A DNA stretch of 13,750 nt from Zancudomyces culisetae (lineage: Eukaryota > Kickxellomycota > Harpellomycetes > Harpellales > Legeriomycetaceae), in assembly GCA_001969505.1 (NCBI GenBank), contig LSSK01001064.1, forward strand, positions 1 to 13,750. Reading direction: 5' to 3'. Both the position numbers and the translations under genes were made by a program. Below the pieces are notes generated by a model. It was not told the origin of the DNA and made no database searches. It saw nothing but the letters and a program-made list of their open reading frames with translations. Below are positions 7,229 to 13,750 of the stretch, in pieces. Within the stretch, counting starts at the first letter, position 1, and every line of letters starts with the position of its first letter.

Positions 7229-10200
7229 CTAAAAAATGTTTTTACTGTTGAGTTTGTTTACGACTGAGAAAATACCCGGAGAGAAGTAATTGAAGAAGTT
7301 CGCCTTGGTCGAATTGTTGGGAATGTATATCGAGTTATTCAAACTAGCCTCACCGTTGTTGGGGTCATATTGCGAATTGACTAGGGGAAGGTCGCTTAGG
7401 AAAAGCTTAGATTGGTTGGCTTCATATTTGTTGGACGCTCGATTTCTTATGGAGCCTTTATGAGGAGAGGAGCCTTCAGGAAGTTTATGACCAGTCTTGT
7501 TTTTGGGTACAGGGTTTGGAAGAACAATAGAGGCACCTGATGGAAGAATGGACTGGTTCAGTCTGATCCGGTCAGAGTATTTATTGGCAAAGTTATTCTT
7601 TTCGTAATAGGGAAGATGAGTAGAAACATCGCCGGCAAGGTTTGGGAGTGGCCTCTCAAACATAAAAGACTCCCTCTCGCGCATTATCTCAGCTTCAACT
7701 TCCTGTGCTGCACCCAGAAAGGCAACAGATTGATCATTTTGTGGCATCCATGTCGGATATTCAGATTTAAATTGCAAGAAAGACATCTCCATTTTGGCAT
7801 TATTTCCGACTTCATCAAATATCCTACTCTTTAGCATATTTCCTTTTTTGGAAAGAGAAGATCTAGATGATCTTTGCATCGAGTTGTTTAAGTCAACAAG
7901 CTCAAAATCTGCATACTTACAAACAAAACCCACCTTGTCCAAAGTTTTCGTATTTTCTCTAAAAAAGTCAATTATATGTATAGAGGATCGGGATAATGAA
8001 GTCATTAGAACAAATGGAGTTGTAAATATGCCAAGAATTTCATGTAGAAATACCACGACTTTCAAGTCGAATAATCCCAAAAATTGTGACTTAACCCAGG
8101 TAGTATGTAGCCTGTTTTGCCAAGATTCGGGAATATATTGCAGGTCCTCAAGAACATCCCTTAAAATCCAAGCAGGATGAACCCTTGTGTAATTGTTAGC
8201 ATATGTCGGTGACGATTTGTTGGAAACAGTTCTACACCCTGCCACTATGGCACCAAGAAGACCCAAATAAAACAATACGGTTTTGTTTTTTGTAATTTCA
8301 AACTCCAAACTAAGTTCGTTATCCACAACAGTAAAGAGTATCAAAACTGCCATCACTGAACCACAAACAAAGCCGACAAATCTGGCTAGGATTAGCACCA
8401 TGTGGTTGGGAAACTGGTTCAAATAAATATTTGATTTAGAGGTGGCAGCAGAAATCCTCCTCTCAAAGGCATGTGGAAGCTCATTGTAGTTTTGAAACTC
8501 CAACTTGGCGCGTGGTGTGAATTCTCTGGACATTATACTTGCTGGCTCGCTGTAAAAGTGCTCAAAATATTTGAAAAATGAGTAGCATAGCAGAAAGATA
8601 ACTATCAGTGGACATAAAAGCAGATTGACAACACCCATAAATACAAACCGCCTTCTTAACCCCTCGCTCAAGATGTATCTGTTGCTCGCTTTCAAAAACC
8701 GGCTCCTTAATCTGTTATTTTCGTCAAAGATATAATTCATAACTATAAAGAAAAAGTTCCACTCCATCACCTTGGTATATATACGTAGTCCTCGCTCACC
8801 AGCAGTGTTTTCCGGAAGGATTGCCCTTAGTGGCCCAACTGGAACCTCGAATTCAACTACTTTATTATTTATCAGCGCCAACATGTAGTTTTCTCTCCGC
8901 ATTATTCGGTTGGCAATTATATGCGCGTCAAGCTGCATAGACTGAAGCCTCGTCTGCATCAACCCACCTCCCTTCCTGTTTTTAGCTTTGTATTTTATCT
9001 CTGCATTTCTCAGATTCACCAATCTATCTACAATCTCGTTCCACGTGACTGTGTCCATATCCGCCTGCTCAATCTCCAATGCCTCGGTAAAAAATTTGTG
9101 CATTTCAATATAACTCGCGATACTGCTGCACATTTTCAAAAACATTCCAATCCATATTGCACCAAACGCGTATAAAAGACCCTTGGCCCAGCTTGGAAAC
9201 TTGCTATAGCACTGGGGTATTATTACCTCTTTCAGGCTTTTTTCATGTCGTAATCTTTTGTGATCAACACAACCCACCAAGAAGGAAGCCATGAATACAA
9301 CAAACAAAAGAACTATAAAATTCAATAGTCGACATAGTATTATATTTCTGATTCCCTTCATTAGATAGTACTCGTAAACTCTTGCCAAGAATTCATCCAA
9401 AAGCTTTTGCGATCTCCAATCCCGCAACGCTCTTTGAAGATAGGCTTGTTCGTTTTTGTTGTTTTTTCTCTTTTCCTTTCCTTGTTCCCTTCCCCTTTTA
9501 TTTTTCTTTACAGAGGTGCCAATAAGCGGCGCAGTGTCATCCTGTTCATATATTCTATCCATACTTTCTCTGCCTCGCTCAACATTGGAAAATCTATAAC
9601 TTCTAGATGGTGTAGCTCCTGAAAACCCAGGATCCAAGTATTCATACTCAGTGCCTAGAGTATTCTCTCTTCCAAATCCAATTCTACTACCCTGTAGCCT
9701 TCTTCCTCTTACTCTATCCACCTCAAGATTTCTTGGAGAGGCTCTATTTCCGTATAGCCCCTCTGTATGTCCGGCGTTTAAATGTCTCTTGCTTGTTTGT
9801 TTTTTTTTAAACCTATGAATACCTCTTTTGTTTCTTTCTAGGCCTGCATTTTCTACTAAAAGCGATGGCGGTGGCTCTGACTCCCCGCTTTGTGCAATAC
9901 TTTCATCGCTTTCAACTTGCTCTTCGGAATGGACTTCATTGATTTCTTTTATTGCGTCCAACCCCCCTAAGTTCATGTTTTCAAATTCCCTGTCGCTATT
10001 TTCTATGGAGTTCATGTTATTATCTGTCCCACTGTTGTCTATACCCCCTTGGGTTCCCTCATTTCGCGACAAAAGAGTTTTTATGGAAGGGTGCCCAGTA
10101 CTGCGTCTCTGTCTTCGAGTAGATAGTGTGGGTGCCACCAGCCTGATTTTCCCAAGCGGTCCTGCATTTTTCAACGACCTATCTCCGTTGCCTGAACCCT

Positions 10201-10591
10201 CGTCACTGTTAGAATTCATCTCAATGCTCAGCAGGGTATCTAATCTCCTATTTCGGCTATCCGATTTGCCAATATTGTTGCGGACATCTCCTAAGCCACC
10301 AGATAAATACCCTACATCGTCATTGTTTATGTCTATTATTGATTGGTGTTTGTCAGTATTGAATTTTTGCCTATCTATATCTTGGGCCAAGTTGTGACCT
10401 TCCTTGGCGTTGTCGTGTCCCTTGGAGTTATTCGCTGTAGGTTTGCTCATTTCAATTGCATTACTTTGTTCAAATGCGGTGTTTTGTTCTAAATGTACAC
10501 TCTCTAGGCTATTTATTTCCAATTCGTGATCACTGTCGCTCTCTCCTGTCTTTTTGCTGTCGCTCCCTTTTGTTATTTCGTATTTATCCAT
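7229..10591 (-). CDS. ATG9: Autophagy protein Atg9, lipid scramblase
   Basis: A 1120-residue intronless gene. Atg9 is the multispanning membrane protein of autophagy; its vesicles seed the phagophore and it scrambles lipids delivered by Atg2. The start is the ATG at 10591. The frame stays open upstream, but only a TTG is available there. Residues 1-385 are Ser/Asn/Asp/Gly-rich and disordered, ending in a basic stretch (KKNKRGREQGKEKRK). The Atg9 core (about 395-890) opens with LDEFLARVYEYYLMKGIRNI and has membrane helices at about 417-440, 472-492, 649-673 and 731-756, plus hydrophobic segments at 771-789 and 845-866 that fit the re-entrant helices. Family motifs include LEFQNYNELPHAFERRI (697-713) and YIPESW (819-824). 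The C-terminal ~230 residues are low-complexity. It is longer than S. cerevisiae Atg9 (997). No PLF tripeptide, which binds Atg11 in S. cerevisiae, is visible in the N-terminus. Confidence 0.96.
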   Translation of the reverse strand: MDKYEITKGSDSKKTGESDSDHELEINSLESVHLEQNTAFEQSNAIEMSKPTANNSKGHDNAKEGHNLAQDIDRQKFNTDKHQSIIDINNDDVGYLSGGLGDVRNNIGKSDSRNRRLDTLLSIEMNSNSDEGSGNGDRSLKNAGPLGKIRLVAPTLSTRRQRRSTGHPSIKTLLSRNEGTQGGIDNSGTDNNMNSIENSDREFENMNLGGLDAIKEINEVHSEEQVESDESIAQSGESEPPPSLLVENAGLERNKRGIHRFKKKQTSKRHLNAGHTEGLYGNRASPRNLEVDRVRGRRLQGSRIGFGRENTLGTEYEYLDPGFSGATPSRSYRFSNVERGRESMDRIYEQDDTAPLIGTSVKKNKRGREQGKEKRKNNKNEQAYLQRALRDWRSQKLLDEFLARVYEYYLMKGIRNIILCRLLNFIVLLFVVFMASFLVGCVDHKRLRHEKSLKEVIIPQCYSKFPSWAKGLLYAFGAIWIGMFLKMCSSIASYIEMHKFFTEALEIEQADMDTVTWNEIVDRLVNLRNAEIKYKAKNRKGGGLMQTRLQSMQLDAHIIANRIMRRENYMLALINNKVVEFEVPVGPLRAILPENTAGERGLRIYTKVMEWNFFFIVMNYIFDENNRLRSRFLKASNRYILSEGLRRRFVFMGVVNLLLCPLIVIFLLCYSFFKYFEHFYSEPASIMSREFTPRAKLEFQNYNELPHAFERRISAATSKSNIYLNQFPNHMVLILARFVGFVCGSVMAVLILFTVVDNELSLEFEITKNKTVLFYLGLLGAIVAGCRTVSNKSSPTYANNYTRVHPAWILRDVLEDLQYIPESWQNRLHTTWVKSQFLGLFDLKVVVFLHEILGIFTTPFVLMTSLSRSSIHIIDFFRENTKTLDKVGFVCKYADFELVDLNNSMQRSSRSSLSKKGNMLKSRIFDEVGNNAKMEMSFLQFKSEYPTWMPQNDQSVAFLGAAQEVEAEIMRERESFMFERPLPNLAGDVSTHLPYYEKNNFANKYSDRIRLNQSILPSGASIVLPNPVPKNKTGHKLPEGSSPHKGSIRNRASNKYEANQSKLFLSDLPLVNSQYDPNNGEASLNNSIYIPNNSTKANFFNYFSPGIFSVVNKLNSKNIF

Positions 10592-11546
10592 TTGTGTTCT
10601 CTTATTATTACCGCATGTGACACCCAAATGACAATAGTTATTTTTGCGGTGTTTTATTTACAGTAATTGTTCCAATGCAAATATTATTTCACTGGGAATT
10701 ATTAATGTTAAAAGCATTTTCTTGGTATCTGCGTAGGATTAAAGGCCCGAAATCTGGACCACAAGTGAATTAAACACTATAAACATAGCGGGTCTAAATG
10801 CAGGTTATTCAAGTGCAAAAAAAACCAATTTTCTCCTATTTGCCTATAATCTGTGAAAAAAAGAGGTGTTTGGTAACATCGTGCATGACTTTCATCAGGA
10901 ATTCCCATCACATGATTAGCTCCTTTTTTTTGCATCAATTTCAATGTTCTGCAGTCTGGTTCTTTGTGATTAGCCCCTTTAACTTTCTTTGTTTACAAAA
11001 AAAAAAGGGGAGGGTGGAAGCTTATGCATATTGAGAGGAGAGCTAAGTAAACTGAATTCAATATTCAAAGGGCTATTATCCGCTTACTTGTCTGTTTGAA
11101 AATTGGCAAGTAAACACACAAAACATTCTTGTGCTTGTGTTGAAAAAAAAATTAGTCGATAAAAAGTTTAGCAAAACTTTTGGTGTTCTTGATATGTATC
11201 ATCCAATTTAGAGAGCTTTTGTGCCCGTCAACTGAAAGCTATGTTATATAACGTGGTATGTAGATAGTGTACTTTGTATCCAAATAGTCAGCTGACTTAA
11301 GCTGTACATTTATCTTTTATCTTAAGAATATTTAGCTACAAAGAGATATAGACAAACTTTCGATCCAACTAGACCAATCTCTTTCTTGTACTCACTTTCA
11401 AGAATTAAAAATCTTGTTCAAATACTTTCAAGTAATATCAAAGGTGTATTATATCATAAAGAAAGATGCATCAAATATCATATCATTAAATGTAATATGT
11501 ACAACTAAACTCATAATAATGTAGAATATTACAAGCCAGATATATC

Positions 11547-11562
11547 ACCAGACTAAACTGGT
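11547..11562. repeat. Short inverted repeat
   Basis: ACCAG and CTGGT flank a 6-nt spacer (ACTAAA). It is a weak hairpin in AT-rich DNA with no assigned role. Confidence 0.5.
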
Positions 11563-11654
11563 AATACTTTTAATATTGACATATATACATTTATTGGTAC
11601 ATTTTAACACAACAAAAGTAAAGAATTTGTGGTCAAGCATTATCTGGATATTTG

Positions 11655-11668
11655 TTGTGATATCACAA
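11655..11668. repeat. 14-bp perfect palindrome TTGTGATATCACAA
   Basis: The sequence equals its own reverse complement over 14 bases, in the middle of the gene-free region. A dimeric DNA-binding protein could use such a site, but chance is not excluded. Confidence 0.7.
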
Positions 11669-12017
11669 GGCATTTTGGTTCAAAGAATCAAGCTTGCGCA
11701 ACCAATAAACACAACATTTTTCAAAAAAAAAACAAAAAACAAATATCTTAAAGACAATAGTTGGGGATCTAAGAGCATTTCTAACTTTGGTAAAGCCTGG
11801 TGCACAAAGCTACTTTTAGGATATGCTTTCTATTTAGCTGAACATCAACTAATACATCATTAGCCTACCATGAGTATAGGTATTCACTAATTTATAAAAA
11901 TCACAAAGTAGTTCTGGAAATCTCCTTACCTGCACTCCTTTTCCATTCCTAAACTAAAAATAAATAAAATAAAGAATACTTACCCGACAGAGTTCAAAAT
12001 TGAAATCTTTAATTCAA

Positions 12018-12251
12018 ATGGCCAGCAGCCAAGCTGTGGAAAGTGGAGACGAACCAAAAAATAGCTCGCTTTGTTGTATCTGTTTTACTTCGATATTTCA
12101 GATAGGAAAATGTGTGGGTTAGCAGCAGAACGGAAATATGGTTTATCCAAGTATAACAAATCAGTTTTTCGAGTTCATATTGCAGTTTTATTATCACTAT
12201 CCTGACTACAAGAGGATTAAACCAAAAAGAGCGAATGAAAAGTTTTATTAA
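12018..12251 (+). CDS. Candidate small Cys-rich protein, possibly two exons (weak)
   Basis: ATG at 12018 opens a frame MASSQAVESGDEPKNSS followed by LCCICFTSIF and stops at TAG 12120-12122 (34 codons). A donor-like GTGGGT at 12114 and an acceptor TATTGCAG ending at 12185 would join it in phase 0 to a basic exon FYYHYPDYKRIKPKRANEKFY with stop at 12249-12251, for 53 residues. The polar start, CCIC core and local rise in GC are suggestive, but no family is recognised and the donor is non-standard. An antisense splice-donor-like GTAAGT lies nearby, so strand is uncertain. Confidence 0.18.
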
Positions 12252-12294
12252 AACAACGCGGTGCAAATAACTAAATAGTATAGCTTGAGAATGC

Positions 12295-12305
12295 GGGGGG
12301 GGGGG
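12295..12305. repeat. Run of 11 G
   Basis: An uninterrupted G homopolymer in otherwise AT-rich DNA. Its length is prone to slippage and to sequencing error. Confidence 0.9.
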
Positions 12306-12388
12306 ATTTAACTAAAGGATTAGTGGAACAGGTATATACGATATAATGATATAATCTATCCAATATCCATTCGCTGGATTTCTCCAGG

Positions 12389-12402
12389 TTTTTTTTTTTT
12401 TT
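12389..12402. repeat. Run of 14 T
   Basis: A poly(dA:dT) tract about 85 nt from the poly-G run. Such tracts exclude nucleosomes in yeasts, so this may mark an open regulatory segment. Confidence 0.85.
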
Positions 12403-12770
12403 GAAATACACACAAAATATCTTCAGCTAATAAGACAAAAGCAGTTTGCTTATGACTTGCTAGTTTGTTTTACAAAAAAAATACCACATGAAAGATTTGT
12501 TAGGATCAGCGTTCATACTACCTTTTTAGTGTTCTTATTTTTCGTATCATCATTACTACTTTTTTTTATACACCTGCTTGGTCTTTGGCTGGTTTAATTA
12601 ATTATTATTGTTAGTGCTATTATCACTCTTTTAAAAGATGTGAACCATTGGTACAAGGTGAAACAGCACATTTTTGCTACAAAGGAGTAATGCATAGAAA
12701 ATAGAAACCATGAACCGCAAATAATAATATACACAAAAATAAACCTCTTTATCGTCTTTAACATTGGCTT

Positions 12771-12793
12771 GCCAATATTACGTTAATATTGCC
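12771..12793. repeat. AT-rich inverted repeat
   Basis: CAATATTA and TAATATTG flank a 3-nt spacer CGT, with the outer G/C partly continuing the symmetry. Nearby TTAACT-TT-AGTTAA is a second small inverted repeat. No function is assigned. Confidence 0.6.
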
Positions 12794-12848
12794 ACCATCT
12801 TGCTTTAATATTAATTTAACTTTAGTTAAAACCAAAAAATAAAAATAA

Positions 12849-12965
12849 ATGGGGGGAAGTACAGATGTGGATGCGGATATGGATGGAGATGTGGTTGTGG
12901 GCTATAGCTGTGAATGTGGTTATAGGCTGGGGGAGGAGGGTGTACAAATTACAAGTTGTTATTAA
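12849..12965 (+). other. G-rich small ORF with GATNNG repeat
   Basis: An ATG-to-TAA frame of 38 codons: a start MGGSTDVDADMDGDVVVG produced by GAT-NNG hexamers (12864-12893), then YSCECGYRLGEEGVQITSCY. The segment is markedly purine- and G-rich on the + strand compared with its surroundings. I recognise no family, and the repeat alone could create an open frame. Confidence 0.15.
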
Positions 12966-13164
12966 AGCAATAAAATTAATAATTGAAAAAATAGCCTGTG
13001 TCAAAGTGAGACAGTTTATAGAAAAGCTAAAAAACAAGTGGTAGACACAAATACTTGCTTCTCAGCATTGTTGCGATGTATAAAACGACCGAGTTAATAT
13101 AAAAATCGCCAAAGTACTTTATTTATTTCAGGTTCACTAGTACAAATCCCATTTCATTTTGGTT

Positions 13165-13173
13165 TATATAAAG
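13165..13173 (+). promoter_or_regulatory. TATA box (TATATAAAG) of the secreted-protein gene
   Basis: A consensus-quality TATA element about 112-120 nt upstream of the ATG at 13285, a usual yeast distance. An A-rich leader precedes the ATG (AAGAAAAATGAAG). A strong TATA box often goes with regulated or highly expressed genes. Confidence 0.65.
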
Positions 13174-13284
13174 AGGTTTACATTAGTAAAGAAACCAAAG
13201 CAAGTAAAAAAGAGATAAAATCTTTCTCAACCCCCAAATATTAGTCTTAATCATACATTTTAAAACAATCTGCAAAAAAGAAAA

Positions 13285-13750
13285 ATGAAGTTTGTCACAC
13301 TCCTGTCATTAGCTAGCTTGTACGCATCATCAACATTCGCATTGGACACCACCGGCTGTCCTGCAGGACCAAGCTACAACTATGCCAACTGCTTGAAGGT
13401 GCACGGAAATGGTATATTCAACAACCCTGATGGATGTAACAAGTGTATTTGTCTCGAGTTGGGAATCGTATGTACAATATACAAGTGCATTGACCCATAC
13501 CATGATGTGAAATACACATACAACAAGACCCCAAGCCATATCCAAGGTCCTGATGGAGATGGTTTCAACGGAGGAATATACGCATCTGTACCAGAACCAG
13601 CTTCACCAAGTAGCGGTGCATACAGCGCTGGATCAGGATCAGGATCAGGATCAGGCTGGGGAGCTGGTTTATACAGCTCAGGATCAGGAAGTGGAAGCGG
13701 ATCCGGCTCTGGCTCAGGTTCAGGATCAGGCTGGGGAGCTGGTTCATACA
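13285..13750 (+). CDS. Secreted protein with pacifastin-like Cys cluster and Ser-Gly/Trp repeats (5' part only)
   Basis: The frame runs open from ATG to the window edge (155 codons), so the 3' end is missing. Residues 1-19 (MKFVTLLSLASLYASSTFA) are a clear signal peptide with a likely cut before LDTTG. Cysteines sit at 25, 36, 51, 54, 56, 63 and 68; the stretch CNKCICLELGIVCTIYKC (51-68) follows the pacifastin inhibitor pattern C-N-x-C-x-C..G..C-T-x3-C, except that C36-x14-C51 is longer and G60-x2-C63 shorter than usual. A von Willebrand C-type fold is an alternative. A linker with an N-glycosylation sequon (YNKTPS) leads to (SG)n blocks punctuated by WGAG-x-Y. This suggests an extracellular or wall protein; protease inhibition is only a hypothesis. 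I recognise no named gene. Confidence 0.8.
   Translation, partial: MKFVTLLSLASLYASSTFALDTTGCPAGPSYNYANCLKVHGNGIFNNPDGCNKCICLELGIVCTIYKCIDPYHDVKYTYNKTPSHIQGPDGDGFNGGIYASVPEPASPSSGAYSAGSGSGSGSGWGAGLYSSGSGSGSGSGSGSGSGSGWGAGSY
13645..13744 (+). repeat. In-frame 75-nt coding repeat
   Basis: A 25-nt stretch at 13645-13669, encoding SGSGWGAG, recurs exactly at 13720-13744. The 75-nt period equals 25 codons. Between the copies, Ser and Gly codons vary (TCA, AGT, AGC, TCC, TCT; GGA, GGC, GGT), so the protein repeat is kept while the DNA has partly diverged. It likely continues past the window. Confidence 0.85.

Larger units (their letters stand above)
10592..13284. other. Large region without a recognisable gene, about 2.7 kb
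   Basis: The left end should carry the ATG9 promoter and the right end the promoter of the secreted-protein gene. Between them the DNA is strongly AT-rich with homopolymers, inverted repeats and short frames that mostly lack ATG. The 95-codon frame at 11576-11863 (+) opens with TTG and ends His-rich; the 85-codon frame at 12009-12266 (-) is hydrophobic and unlike any family I know. No tRNA, snRNA or transposon end was identified. Two weak candidates are listed separately (12018 and 12849). A small spliced gene or non-coding RNA could be hidden here. Confidence 0.5.

Noticed and set aside
7616-10397. Several + strand ORFs of 70-190 codons opposite ATG9
   Set aside because: They are antisense shadows of a well-conserved gene, with no independent support.
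10592-10627. Upstream extension of ATG9 by 12 residues
   Set aside because: The extension starts with TTG, not ATG. A fungal nuclear gene should use the ATG at 10591, and the extra residues carry no family feature.
11576-11863. 95-codon + strand ORF in the large gap
   Set aside because: TTG start, Lys/Asn bias from A runs, no recognisable domain.
11977-11990. U1 snRNA-like 5' end (ATACTTACC)
   Set aside because: The sequence is simply the complement of a GTAAGTAT donor-like site. The U1 stem-loop I binding motif and an Sm site do not follow.
11949-12033. Minus-strand exon pair joined by GTAAGT...TTTTTAG
   Set aside because: The intron would be only 30-35 nt and has no branch site, too short for a yeast spliceosomal intron.
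13330-13747. Minus-strand ORFs opposite the secreted-protein gene
   Set aside because: The + strand has a signal peptide, Cys motif, in-frame repeat and TATA box; the antisense frames follow from the repeat.

Overview
This window reads as AT-rich nuclear DNA of a fungus, most likely an ascomycete yeast (Saccharomycotina) outside the intron-poor Saccharomyces group. Three of the six genes are interrupted by short introns of 86-209 nt. These have GT starts (GTAAGA, GTAAGT, GTGTGT), AG ends and, in most, a CTAAC-like branch site. The gene set is fungal: a class II fumarase with a mitochondrial presequence, a Mob2-type kinase co-activator, a long Atg9 and an Aim5/Mic12-like protein. No prokaryotic operon structure, rRNA, tRNA, CRISPR array or transposase was seen. 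The species cannot be named from the sequence.

Layout. Positions 69-1862 (-) hold FUM1 in three exons. Two short exons restore the presequence and the N-terminal catalytic region that a simple open-frame reading misses. Positions 2817-3152 (+) hold a 111-residue protein resembling Aim5/Mic12 of the MICOS complex. Positions 4450-5305 (+) hold MOB2 in three exons. Positions 5778-6510 (-) hold a small three-exon membrane-protein gene of the ASTER/Asterix (UPF0139) family, with a 23-nt middle exon and a telomere-like (AAAACCC)4 tract inside intron 1. Positions 7229-10591 (-) hold intronless ATG9; its true ATG is at 10591, and the frame open upstream of it has only a TTG. Positions 10592-13284 are about 2.7 kb without a recognisable gene but with homopolymers, inverted repeats and two weak small-ORF candidates. 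From 13285 (+) to the window edge is the 5' part of a secreted protein with a pacifastin-like cysteine cluster and Ser-Gly/Trp repeats.

The genes do not form a pathway; this is a normal mixed fungal gene neighbourhood. Fumarase and the Aim5-like protein are both mitochondrial and are divergently arranged. Asterix belongs to the ER membrane-protein biogenesis machinery. Atg9 makes autophagosomal membrane. Mob2 partners an NDR kinase in cell separation and polarity. The points most worth a second look are the FUM1 leader, which could yield mitochondrial and cytosolic forms, the microexon and G-rich tract in the ASTER gene, and the secreted cysteine-cluster/repeat protein at the right edge.
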